The position numbers were made by a program, and so were the translations under genes. From Nissolia schottii (lineage: Eukaryota; Streptophyta; Magnoliopsida; Fabales; Fabaceae), in assembly GCA_003254905.1 (NCBI GenBank), contig QANU01064559.1, positions 516,313 through 580,312 of the forward strand: a stretch of 64,000 nt of DNA. The letters run 5' to 3'. The notes below the pieces were generated by a model. It was not told where the DNA came from and made no database searches. It saw only the letters and a list, made by a program, of their open reading frames with translations. Below, in pieces: positions 43,651 to 54,464 of the stretch; within the stretch, counting starts at the first letter, position 1, and each line of letters begins with the position of its first letter.

Positions 43651-45615
43651 AAAGTATTATATAAGAATCTGATCTATAAATACAAATCTTACATTATATC
43701 TTGTTATAAAAAATAAATTTAAAAAAACCCTTACATTATATCTTTCTAATATCCTATTAAGTTTTCACATGATGGAATGAGAAAATGTGATACCCCCATA
43801 AATTTTTGTAATAAAATATTATTAATTTTTTTTTATTAAATAAGCATAAAAAATAATTGGTATTAACCTTTTCATATAAAAGCATTTTATATTAAGATTT
43901 AAATTTTGTGGTCATTATTTTAGAGAGAATTTTATCTACCAATCACCCTCATATCAAGGCTGTGACCAATTCCCAAGACAAGAATAATAATAATATTTTT
44001 GAATTTAAATTCATTTAGTTGAGTCAAGGTTCTTTGAACATGATAAAAAAAATAATGTATAGATTAAGGAAGAAAAACAAGGGATTAGGAATGATCTAGG
44101 GATCAAGAGCTTAATTAGTTTGTATGAAATCAAATATATTCGAACTTTATTGCCATACCCAAGAAAAAAAAGATTAACAAAGAAAAGTGAGTAATAATTC
44201 ATAACACATTTAGAACTTGTTGAATATTGGCAGAAAATGACAATATTAAATTAAGAAAGAAAAATATGAAGATAACAACACATGAAAGGTGATAGTTATC
44301 CAAAGAATAGCGTAACCTTCAATCCACATAAAGTGTCTTCATCACGAGTGAATTTGACAAGTTTTTCTTCTTTGGTTTAGGCTTAGAAACTGTCATTTTG
44401 TTCGGTTTCGTTAAATTCAAAACAATACCACACATTTTACGGCATGAACTCTGGAACAATTTGACTTTGTTATTTAATATGAAATGTTTTATTTTAAATA
44501 TAAATATAATATAAATAAAACTTGTGCTATACATTATGATGACATATTGACATGATACTTATTTGACTCTCTTACTTGAGTTTTTTTTTTTTACATTCAT
44601 TTGCAAGTGTCGAAAAAAAAAAGTGTTTTTGACCAGCCCATAACCTAATATTTTCTTAAATTCTTTTATTAGTCTTTGAACTTTTTATTGGTGTCCATAT
44701 CAATCATTAAAAAAAAATCCAAAATTGGTCCCTAAACATTTTAAATACTACCCTTGTTAGTCCATGAACATTTGAGATGAAAGGATTAATGAGGATAACA
44801 TTTGAAATGTTTATGGATCAATTGAGGGTTTTTTTTTAGTTGAAGGATCAATATAGACACCAATAAAAAGTTCATAGACCAATTAGGTATTCTTTGATTC
44901 CTGTTTGGTTAAAAAACATTTTTCACAACCGATAACTTAGTATTTTTTCCTAAAAAATTTTATTTTATTTTTATTAATAGACATTTTTCATAACTTATAA
45001 TCTAACATTTTTTTTTAAAAGGTGATTTTTTCCTTAAAAAAACAGTTTTGGCTAGTATGATTTTTTTAGCCAATAACCTAGTCTATTTAGTATTTTTAAA
45101 AAGGGACTTCTTTGGTTAAAATTAAGTTTTTTTAGTTAACAAAGCATCAAAAAATATGTTTTTTTTTGGGGTAAAAAGACCATATCTAAAATTAGTAACC
45201 ATTTTTTGTTTCTTCAAGTAAGCATTTTTCATAGCAAAAATTCAGTGGGCTCATAAGTTTTCCGTAAAGCTCAAACTAACCCAAGCTTGTTTCTTCTGAC
45301 TCGGACCAAAATGATGGTTGCAATTTGGGCCTAAACTTAAGGAAATTAATGACCAATGACAAATAATTAAAAGAAAAAGATAGTAAGAAATTAAATATCG
45401 TATGGTGTTTTAGTTGGAAGTATATCCTAAATATTTTTGTATTCAAAGAAACGTAATTGTCCAACAGAAATTAAATCGCATGCACTACTTTTATGTATAA
45501 TATTATTATTAGCAATTGTGTAATGCAATAAGCAAATTTTTATTCTCTGAAAAGAATTTTCCGTAGTAGTTCTAAATTTTTTTTTGTTTCCCATCACTTC
45601 TATTTTTTTTTTATG
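43650..45615. repeat. Repeat Y, copy 1
   Basis: Non-coding unit of about 2 kb. It begins near AGTATTATATAAGAATCTGATC and ends near TTTCCCATCACTTC. It recurs at 57016-58255 (shorter), 58260-60590 and 60600-62665. Shared landmarks are CCTCATATCAAGGCTGTGACC (43949, 57025 in part, 58547, 60898), ATAAAGTGTCTTCATCAC (44328, 57396, 61272), and the tract of T-rich imperfect repeats containing CATTTTTCATA. Internally it holds a fold-back-like stretch (44655-44895). No gene is seen. Confidence 0.85.
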
Positions 45616-45624
45616 CAACTCATT

Positions 45625-45868
45625 GTCAACGACGCCTCCATTCAACAGCGCCTCTACAAACGGCGCCACCGTCAAGAACCTGCCCAACAACAACCGATGT
45701 CAACGTGGTGGTCGCCGGAGGCCCCCATGGAGGAGCTACCTGTGAACCCACCTTCCACCATTGATAAACCTTTTTAATCACAATCCTAATTACTAACCCT
45801 AACCATCTTTTTAACAAAATAAAATTATCTTTTATAATTAATATAATTAAAATAATTATTACTTAATA
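45625..45868. other. GC-rich insert between repeat Y and the copia element
   Basis: About 130 bp (45630-45760) are clearly richer in G and C than the surroundings and contain GGCGCC and CGGCG. This piece is not in the other Y copies, so it arrived with or next to the copia element. Frames on both strands are short and I do not recognise any product. It may be filler DNA. Confidence 0.4.
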
Positions 45869-45869
45869 A

Positions 45870-46085
45870 CAGATTTTGAGAGAGAGAGAGAGAATTTGAG
45901 GAAAGAAATTGTAACTTGATTTCATTCAATGGCAGGGAGCCAAATATATACACAACACTGTTGCTTGTGGAATAAGCTAACAGCCAAATAACTTCATAAC
46001 TAACTAACAGCTGTAGAACTAACTAACTTTTAATTACAACAGCTTGCTTAACAGCAAGCTAACAAACTTGGTGTGTTACACCCTA
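45870..46085 (-). repeat. Probable 3' LTR of the copia fragment
   Basis: Follows the polypurine tract on the minus strand and contains TGTAACACACC near its start, TGTTGTAATTAAAAGTTAG, TATATATTTGGCTCCC and ends in a CT run. No second LTR is present for comparison, so the borders are uncertain. Confidence 0.5.
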
Positions 46086-48107
46086 TTACCCCCCCTCAAA
46101 CTCGGAGCTGGGTTCATATATGTTGAGCAGCCCGAGTTTGTTGTGTAGAAACAAAAACGCCGATGGAGGTAGTGGTTTGGTTAAGATGTCAGCCAGCTGG
46201 AGTTTGGAGGTAATTGGCAGCAATTTGATGAATCCATTTTGGACCTTGTCTCGAACCAAGTGGCAGTCCAACTCAATGTGCTTGGTTCTTTCATGGAAGG
46301 CGGGATTTTTGGCAATTTGCATAGCAGGGGCATTATCACAAAAGATTGCAGCAGCCTTGCGGTTAGTGACACCAAAATCCTGAAGGAGATATGACAGCCA
46401 TTGCAATTCACATGTAGCTGCAGCCATGGCCCTGTATTCGGCTTCACAGGAGGATCTTGAGATGGTAGCCTGTTTCTTTGACTTCCAGCTGATGAGAGAA
46501 TCTCCAAGATAAACACAATATCCTGTAGTCGATTTCCTGGTGTCAGGGCAACCAGCCTAATCAGCATCGCAATAGGCCTTGAGCTAAACAGCAGAAGTGG
46601 AGGGAAAGAACAGCCCCAATCCGGGAGCAGACTTGATAAATCTCAGGATCCTCATTGCTGCTTGGTGATGGACAGTGGTTGGAGTTGCCATAAATTGTGC
46701 CAATAGGTTTACAGAGAATGACAAGCCTGGCCGCGTGGTGGTTAAGTAAATCAACCGCCCAATAAGTCTTCGATATGGTGCTGAATCAGCAAGGGGTTCA
46801 CCTGCAAACTTGGTGAGCCGAGGTAAGTGCTCCATTGGAGTGGAGAGTGGTTTGGATCCCAGCAAGCCACCATATGAGATGAGCTCAAGTGCATACTTAC
46901 GTTGTGAGACTGAAATGCCTTTGGGGCTACGGGCTATCTCCAGCCCAAGAAAGAATTTGAGATCCCCAAGGTCCTTAATTTTGAATTGCTGATCCAGGAA
47001 TGATTTGATGCTGCAGATAGTTGACCAATCATTGCCACTCAATATTACATCATCAACATAGACCAGCAGGGCAGTGAAACATGAACCTGACTGTTTGAGA
47101 AAGAGAGAGTGGTCAGATTTGGATGGAGTGAACCCCTGAGATATGAGAGCAGCAGACAGCTTGGAGAACCATTGGCGACTAGCTTGTTTCAAGCCATACA
47201 GTGATTTCAGCAGCCTGCAAACTTGATTTGGTTTAGAAGCCTTAAACCCTTGAGGCAGCTTCATGTAGACCTCCTCATGAAGATCACCATGGAGGAAGGC
47301 ATTGTTGACATCTAGTTGCTGCAAGTGCCATCCCTTGATTGAGGCCAGGGATAAGAGCAATCTAATGGTGGACATTTTTGCAACTGGGCTAAAGGTGTCA
47401 AGGTAATCAATGCCATGAGCCTGAGTGAATCCCTTTGCAACCAGGCGAGCTTTATGCCTTTCAATGCTGCCATCAGCCTTGAGTTTGACTTTGTACACCC
47501 ACTTGCAACCTATAGGTACCTTGCCATCAGGTAAATCAACTACTTCCCAGGTATTATTTTGTTGTAAGGCTAGAATCTCAGCCTGCATAGCAGCCTTCCA
47601 GCAATCCTCCTTAACAGCAGCTGCATAACTTGTTGGTTTAATGGTGATGGCTAGGTTCAGGGAAAATTGCCTGTGAGCTGGGGAAAGGTTGCTGTAACCG
47701 ACTGCAGAACTGAGGGGATAATTGCTGGTGGAATGGGTGGTAGTTGTTCCATTGGGGTTGGCTGTGAGTAGGCTCCAGTGGTAGTCCTGGAGGTAGGAGG
47801 GGGCATTTCTGGCCCTAGTGGACCTCCTGACCTGAACTGCTGGTTCAAAACTAGATGAGGAGGTAGGGAGCACCTGAGGGTCCTGGTTGGGGTCCTGAGG
47901 GTCCTGGTTTGAGGTTGGATGATGATGACCCTGCTCATAATCAGCATCTGAAGTGGCATCAGACAATGCAGCAGGGAAAATTGCAGCTGTGGTATGGGTT
48001 GCCTGCTGTGTATCAAGATGAGCATGAAAGGGAAAACAATGTTCATAGAAATAAACATGTCGGCTAATGAAAACTTTCCTGGTGGCTAGATCATATAAGA
48101 GGAACCC
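46086..48107 (-). pseudogene. Copia pol fragment (integrase end, RT, RNase H)
   Basis: A long open frame (from about 48107 to 46584) covers the integrase C terminus and the whole reverse transcriptase with the YVDD catalytic motif. It is ended by TAG where related elements have Gln (in SAV-x-LKAYCDAD). A second TAG follows where Trp is normal (CDAD-x-AGCPDT). After that the same frame continues as RNase H ([31 protein letters not shown]) to about 46086. Both stops can come from single C-to-T or G-to-A transitions. The element cannot make a complete Pol protein. Confidence 0.88.
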
Positions 48108-48275
48108 TTTAAAATATTTCTTAAAAATTTCATCACATCACTGCATCATCCTACCACATATAAAAATTCCACAATTATACTTTTTTTAATTTTACCACGT
48201 GTTATTTTTTTCATTAAATCATCCACATTCTTATTGATGAGAAACTTTTCCCATTCTCACCCTTGATCCTTGGGT

Positions 48276-48480
48276 AATATAGAAGCCAACTTTGGTCCGG
48301 CAAGAACTAGTACCATTTTTTTACAATTCAAAAAGCACATCCATAAACATAACCTATACATGTTACAAAATAAAAAAGCAGAAGAAAAAGTGGTTACTTT
48401 CTAATAATAATATGTCTTAATATATAATATTGCCTCACTCTAGGTAGGTACTAATATTTACTCATCACTCAATTATATAC
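48276..48480. repeat. Segment Z, copy 1
   Basis: GTAATATAGAAGCCAACTTTGG and on, through AGTACCATTTTTTTACAATTC and CCTCACTCTAGGTAGGT, matches 62752-62950. In copy 2 it follows repeat Y directly. In copy 1 the copia element and GC-rich insert separate the two, so those are later insertions. Confidence 0.75.
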
Positions 48481-48639
48481 AGAAAAAAAATCTCTTAAAA
48501 TGAGTGTAAAGTGAACGATCTCATTATTAAATAAATAAAATAAGAAAGAGTTTTATTTTTACTTTATTCATTCAATGGTAAAATTTCTCGCTTTTTAGAA
48601 GATCTAAATCTATTATATTTATATATATAATACCATAGT

Positions 48640-51296
48640 ATCGACTGACTTTTTTATTTATTATTTAATAATATTTTAATAGGAGAAGTATAAATAACAT
48701 CTTTATATATATATATATATCAAAAAATAGTTTTTCATTATCTTTCAATCACATAATATTATGTTAATTACTGATATAATAATAATAATAATTAGATAAT
48801 AATGTAACAATTTTACTACTAAACTCTTTTTTATGGACCTCCAATTTCGTCTTTATTAAAAATAGTATGGACAAATTAGTGTTCTTCAAGAAAGTAAACG
48901 TACCCTAGATTCTCTCACAATTAAAAACATATAACACGCTAGTCTATCAATTAACAAATAATTTAAATTGATATTTTTTTTAATAAACATTCAAACTGAT
49001 CCCTAACAAGAATAAATACAAGATAAATTAATCCTTAAAAATTTATAAGCAGATTAAGTTGATTCCTACTTAAAAAAATCAAGCATCAATTTGTCATATA
49101 TATTTTTTTATTAAGAACTAATTTTAACAATTTATTTACTAAAAGAACAACATACCTCCCATTTATGAATGTTTAGAGGACACAATGGTGTGGCCCGAAA
49201 GATGTCCTGAAAAGTAAAATTAAAATACATTTTTTTTAATGTAATAAAATAATAACAACAATAAAAAAAGCAGTAGATAAGAATTTCCTGCATTGTTCTC
49301 CACCATGTGGACCGCACTGAAATCTCACGTGATTGCCATCTTGTTTCATTGGAATAATTTTCTATTATCAAATTCATGGACTATGACCATAGGGAAAATT
49401 AAAAACCATTGACTATGATCCATAGTTCCAACTAGTGGTCAATTTTGCTTATGGCATGAATACGACTATGACCATTAATACAAGTCAGTTACAAGCAAGT
49501 TCTAATTTTAAAGCTTTGTGGAAGAAAAAAAAAAAGGTATATATTGTTGAGTCGATAAAATGATATTTTAAACAAAGTGTAAATTTTATTATAATTAATG
49601 TTAAAATATCATTTTATTATCGTGGAATAAAGTAAAATTCACTTAAGTGCTATATGGTTGCAATAACTTCTCTTGATTTATATTTAAACTATAAATTTTG
49701 TTAACAAGTCTCCTAAAAATACTTATTTATGTTCTTGATGCATTAAAGACTCAAGTTTTTTTTATGGGTTTTGTTAAACAATGTCCTAAGGATATCAGTT
49801 AAAGAAGTTAAATTAGTAAGTTCTAAATTTTAAAACATTCAATGTTATTGAAAATATCTAAATTTTATTTTTTTTCAATACAAAATTACTATTTTAACTT
49901 TTTTAACAAAGAGAAATTATTGTATGAGCAAAATTTTAACACATCATATTTAAGGCACACTCACAATAAATGTAATTTCTAAAGTTTTATCCTAAATAAA
50001 TTCTCTTACTCATGGGTCTCACCAACTTTATTTTATGAGTGTGTAAATATGAGGAGATGTATGTCGTCGATAGCGCCTCTTCCAACAAAGTCTTTTTCCA
50101 TACACACTGTCAGGAATCAAATCCCGAACCAAATGCTTAAGAAACTCAGTCATCTACCGATTGTGTTAGGCTTTGTTGGTGCCAAATATATATTATGTTT
50201 TTAGAAAAATGTTATTTGTATTTATTTTAAGTGATACATCGTGTCGACTTACTCATCATTTATAATTAAATGAGATTTAATGAAATATGAACCTCATTAA
50301 AATTTCATTTAATAATAAATAATAAATAAGTCAACAACACAATGTCTAACATAAAATAAGTTTAAATAAGATAACTCATTCCTCATGCTTTTAATTTGCC
50401 TTAGCAAGGTGCTTGACCTTATAAATGAAGCATTTACTAATCTTGACTTATGTTATTACAACATTTATTACAGAATTCAATGAAATATGAATAAGGTTGG
50501 CTTCAACTCGAACTGCATTTATAGTTGGTATTTGGTAATGTCTACTGTAAAAAATCTCTTTAGAAGCTTGTGATATTATTTTCTTTTCCTCTTATAACAG
50601 AAACACAAATGGGACTATTTACACTCTCATAGGTCTATTTAGATATCCCAATTTAATTTACTTAAATTTTCTAAAATCCTTCCTCTAACATAAAAATTTT
50701 AAAAACAAATAAAAAAAACTATCATTCCTCCACACTTCATTTTATTTATTTTATTCATTTTTATTTATTAATCACATTCTCAATTACATCCCCTTTTATT
50801 AGTCGTCTAAAACTCTCCCCTCCACTATATATGTTCACACTTTTCTCTTTCTCCATGTAAGACTCTTCTCTCTATCCCATTACATCATCCTGTTCTCAAC
50901 TCTCTTTTCTATAGAGGCATATTGTTTATTGTCATTTTTTTTGCACCATTATTTTTTTTTTCTTCTTTGTTGGTTTAACAAATTTGGTACTATTAGATAA
51001 ATGAAGAACTTTGTTAAATAAATGAAAAAAAGCTTTGGATAGAATAGAGGGAAGAATTTTGTTTAGAGAGATATGATTTCGACTATTAAAAAAATATAAA
51101 TAAATAAAAAAGAAGCTTTGGATAATAAAGAGGGCAGAGTTTTGAGAAAATAAGTTATTTATTTTTAAATAAAAAAATGAAGTAATTGAGAGTGTAGATA
51201 GACAAAAATAAAATAAATAAATAAAAGAAAGTGTAGAGTAAGGATAATTTAGGAAAGTTGAGAGTTAATAACTCAAGTGACATCTCTCTTAGTCGT
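48640..51296. repeat. Repeat unit X, second copy
   Basis: Matches 39210-41595 in order and orientation. It breaks off after GTGACATCTCTCTT at 51283, where the first copy goes on with GATTTTTCTCC (41602). The continuation of the unit is found at about 56230, so the 51297-56225 segment is inserted DNA. No gene is seen. Confidence 0.8.
50060..50185 (-). mobile_element. tRNA-derived SINE-like insertion
   Basis: Read on the minus strand it has GGTAGATGACTGAG followed about 20 bp later by GGTTCGGGATTTGATTCC, which resemble the A and B boxes of RNA polymerase III promoters. The corresponding place in repeat X copy 1 (about 40750-40840) lacks it, so it was inserted after the duplication or replaced local sequence. 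Family not named. Confidence 0.5.
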
Positions 51297-51829
51297 ATGC
51301 CAACACTACAAGAATATTGACTATTTTCGTCTGGAAATTATAGTTAGAAAACAACCGACGGAATTACCGTCGGACAGAAAAAAAAAAACACCGACAATAA
51401 ATGGTTCAGGAAAGTGAGCCGGGGCACGATCAATGAAGTTACCGTCGGTTAAGAATACATGACGGTAACATCGACGGTAATAGAACCTTTACCGTCGGTC
51501 AAAGTCTCTACCAACGGTAATACATTGGGAAAGGGCGCAACAATTTCATCAACCCGCCATAAATTTGGTTTAATACCGTCAGTAAAGACCGACGGTAAAT
51601 GTCTCAGAAATATTAATCGGTCGTTTTCAGAACGTTCAACATTCCCATTAATCGTCGCGCCGTTTCCGAGAACGCCGGTTACGGTAACACCTTGGCTGAA
51701 TAGTATAAAATCCCCTCCCCCCATCCTCCTAAGTCTGCACCATAATTCTCTTCTCTCATCCATTCTCCCCTTTCTTATTCGTCGTGCGATGCTTTTGTCG
51801 TCGGGGACGTGATATTAGTTTAATTTGGT

Positions 51830-51975
51830 TATCAGTCTGCCGTTGCATAAACTGAGCCATCAAATGGATGCGAAGTTCAAGACAGTGGTAATTATCAGCT
51901 GTCCGGTTGGGAGAATAGTGATGACTACCACCGTCTTGGACTTTGTCATTCATTAACTGGCTGATTATTTAATTA
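51830..51975. repeat. Hairpin 1 inside the CACTA element
   Basis: AAGTTCAAGACAGTGGTAAT near 51877 pairs with ATGACTACCACCGTCTTGGACTT near 51920-51942. Outer parts (TTATCAG... and ...CTGGCTGATTA) extend the pairing with mismatches. The inverted arms span about 60 bp each. Confidence 0.7.
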
Positions 51976-51997
51976 ATTAATTTTTGTTGAGCAGCTT

Positions 51998-52147
51998 ACT
52001 GGCGCCACATTAATTGGGAGAGTGATAAAGGCCAAGGTCAAGGTGGTGGTAATCAGGTTGGGGGTCATCACATTATTATTTCCCCAACTTGATTACAACC
52101 ATGTTAGTCTTGGCCTTTATTAATCGCTCAATTAAAGTGTCGCCAGG
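51998..52147. repeat. Hairpin 2 inside the CACTA element
   Basis: CTGGCGCCACATTAATTGGG and on (from 51999) pairs with the arm ending in AATTAAAGTGTCGCCAG at 52147. The inner block GATAAAGGCCAAGGTCAAGG pairs with TTAGTCTTGGCCTTTAT. Each arm is about 65 bp with mismatches and the loop is under 20 bp. Confidence 0.8.
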
Positions 52148-52759
52148 GCTCGCAAAAATTAATTGTACATTACCGTCGGTATGATCCGACGATAAAACCC
52201 AAGATTACCGTCAGTTATGACAGACAGTAAATACTGACGTGTTACCGTCGTGCACCGATATTTACCGACGGTAACGGCTTCAAAATTGGTGCAGGATAAT
52301 GCGATTGCTCATTACCATCGTAACATAATAAACCGACGGTAATTAAATAATTTGGTCCGTGAATTGGCGCCAAATTTATTTGGTTACCGTCAGCATGTAT
52401 AGCTGACCGACGGTAAATGTTTTAATTAAACGCTCCGTTTTGAATTGTATTTGTTACCGGCGGTTATATCCGGTTACTGTCGATCATTTCCGACGGTAAA
52501 GGTTGGAACAGATTACTTAAGCAACTTTCCTTTTTATTCTCCTCATTCTCATACTTCTTCTTTCTCTTCACCCATCCTCTCCTCTCCAGACCAACACACC
52601 CGTGGGTTCTTGCTGCGCCACCGCCTCCACTCCACCATTATAGGTCGGCTAGCTTTTCCTACACTCTCTGTGCTTTCTCTGTTTAACGTGTGTGTATGTC
52701 TCCATGGCTGATGATTTGTGCGTTTGTTGTGATTTGGGATTGTTTGGGTGTGTTTTGTG

Positions 52760-53035
52760 GGTGTGTTGTGAGGTTTTGTGTTTGTGTGTGTGTGTGTGTC
52801 TCTGTTAGCAATTTGTGCGTTTGTGCGTTGTGAGGTGATTGTGTGTTTGTGTGTGTGGGTGTGTGCGGGTGTGTCTCTGTGGGTGGCTGATTGTAGGTTT
52901 AGGGTTGTGAGGTGATTGTGTGTCTGTGTGTGTGGGTGTGTGCGTGTGTGTCTCTGTGGGTGGCTGATTGTGGGTTTAGGGTTGTGAGGTGATTGTGTGT
53001 TTGTGTGATTGTGTGTGTGGGTGTGTGCGTGTGTG
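52760..53035 (+). repeat. GT-rich tandem repeat in the CACTA element
   Basis: Imperfect units of about 80 bp, containing GTGTGTCTCTGTGGGTGGCTGATTG, TTTAGGGTTGTGAGGTGATTG and a GTGTGT run, occur two to three times. This is non-coding. Confidence 0.7.
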
Positions 53036-53449
53036 TCCTTTAATTGAGGAATTGAAATTGTCTGCCACTAGTTGAGAAATTGAAATTGTTGTGAGGTTGA
53101 GGATCAAAGGAGATTTGAACTTAAGGTTGTAGGTATATCTGTGATAGATTTGTGAACTTAAGTGTATAACTAGGATAGGTTGTAATTACTTTCTTATGTG
53201 TGAACTTAAGTGTGGAATTATGAACATTAATCTTCCTAGCTTTGTCTATGCAGAGTTAATTTTGGAATTAGAATTGTCTACGTTTGAACTGATTTTGTCT
53301 TATGCCACAAGTTGCAAAATTGTTGACGCGAACTTGAAGCTTTCTTGTGAGGTCGGGTATTAATAGAGAAGTATAATGTGTATATTTTCATTTGCCTAAG
53401 GTTTTGGGCGTAGCTTTCTATAGCGTAGCTTTCTATAGCATAGCTCCCT

Positions 53450-53794
53450 ATGGTTTTGGGCGATCATCATTCCACTCCTATCATCATTGAGGACGACGAA
53501 CCTGCAGCAACCCCACCCGAGTCCGACGAGCCTGACTATGACTCCCCCTTCTGGGACGAGCCTGACTACGACTCCCCTTTCTGGGACGTGGACGCGGACG
53601 AGGACATCCACTTGGAGGTCAACATGGATGGGAACGTGCACATGGGCGTCAACGTGGGTGGGAACGTGCACATGGACGTCAACGTGGGTGGGAACGTGCA
53701 TGTGAACGTCCACGTAGATGGGAACGTGTACGTGGACGTGGATGTGGAGGACCCTGAGGAAGACGTAGAGGATGAAGACCCTGTGGATGACTGA
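53450..53794 (+). CDS. Short acidic decapeptide-repeat protein, hypothetical
   Basis: 114 aa from an ATG at 53450. An acidic N-terminal third (IIEDDEPAATPP) is followed by two copies of EPDYDSPFWD and then about four copies of a ten-residue unit of the type GNVHMDVNVG, and it ends acidic (EDPEEDVEDEDPVDD). Thirty-bp DNA repeats therefore underlie both repeat blocks. The frame stays open through all units. No family is recognised. It lies inside the CACTA element, with no transposase beside it, and a short repeat (TAGCTTTCTATAGC) just ahead. It could be an exon of an element gene, a captured gene piece, or a chance product of the DNA repeats. Confidence 0.45.
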   Translation: MVLGDHHSTPIIIEDDEPAATPPESDEPDYDSPFWDEPDYDSPFWDVDADEDIHLEVNMDGNVHMGVNVGGNVHMDVNVGGNVHVNVHVDGNVYVDVDVEDPEEDVEDEDPVDD

Positions 53795-54464
53795 ATATAT
53801 TGTACATTAATTTTGAATATATTATGTGTATTATTTGCTTCTTTAACTATGTAATAAATCCAAACACGCAAGGATATATATGGGAAGTACCACTTTGTGA
53901 ATTTATTTGTTATCTTTGCTAATGGATACATGCATTAATCTGTTCTAACTCTCACAATCAATGTAATCGTTAAACTAAATAATTGATTATTACACATTAT
54001 TTAATTATTTATTTAATAAAATTACCATATCATTTACAGCAAAATTGTTACCTAAAAAAAATATAATCATTCAAAAATAAAGTTTATGATATTTTTTTAA
54101 ATATTTGCCTATTACCGTCGGCAATCGCCGACGGTAGTACGATTATCGACGACAACCAAGCGACGGTAAATACTAACCGACGGAATATTAGCGTCAGTTT
54201 TAGGTGACGGTAACATTTGAATAAAATACTATTATTATTAGCGATGGATTAGTCCGACGGAAATCCGGTTCAAATGGCCTATCAAGTGAACCGGTTACAA
54301 ATTACCGTCAGCATCCATCCTCCGACGCAAAATTGGTTTCCATCGAACCCTTTATTGGTGGCTCGATGACCGACACTAAATCCGTCGGAAACACAATGTA
54401 CCGATGGTAACTGGCTCATAACCGATGGAAAATACCGACGGAAATAGCGTAATTTCTTGTAGTG

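Larger units (their letters stand above)
45870..48107 (-). mobile_element. Truncated Ty1/copia retrotransposon, 3' half
   Basis: Read on the minus strand: C-terminal piece of integrase (LLYDLATRKVFISRHVYF) starting near 48107, a linker, reverse transcriptase (47500-46600; WKAAMQAEI, NTWEVVDLP, GCKWVYKVK, LLVYVDDVILSGND), RNase H (46560-46090), a polypurine tract (TTTGAGGGGGG) at the end of the frame, then LTR-like sequence. gag, protease, most of integrase and the 5' LTR are missing. The reading frame is broken by two stops. It lies within what is otherwise continuous repeat Y/Z material. Confidence 0.9.
51304..54464 (+). mobile_element. CACTA (En/Spm-type) transposon, probably non-autonomous
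   Basis: Begins with CACTACAAGAA and ends with its complement TTCTTGTAGTG, the standard CACTA terminal inverted repeat. At least 20 copies of a TACCGTCGG-like word, in both orientations, lie at 51350-51600, 52165-52505 and 54110-54450, the subterminal repeats that bind the transposase. The 3.16-kb element has no transposase frame that I can recognise. It contains two imperfect hairpins, a GT-rich tandem repeat, and one short open frame (53450). A matching 3-bp target duplication is not seen (CAA on the left, AAT on the right). Confidence 0.9.

Noticed and set aside
46086..48107. Copia element as a functional retrotransposon
   Set aside because: gag, protease, most of integrase and one LTR are missing, and two stops break the frame.
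51449..51812. Frames of 104-117 codons in the left end of the CACTA element
   Set aside because: They are made of the TACCGTCGG subterminal repeats.
53396..53931. Minus-strand frames over the decapeptide repeat (His/Val-rich and Ser/Thr-rich)
   Set aside because: They are shadows produced by 30-bp repeats being open in several frames; only the plus-strand frame has an acidic composition that looks protein-like, and even that is uncertain.
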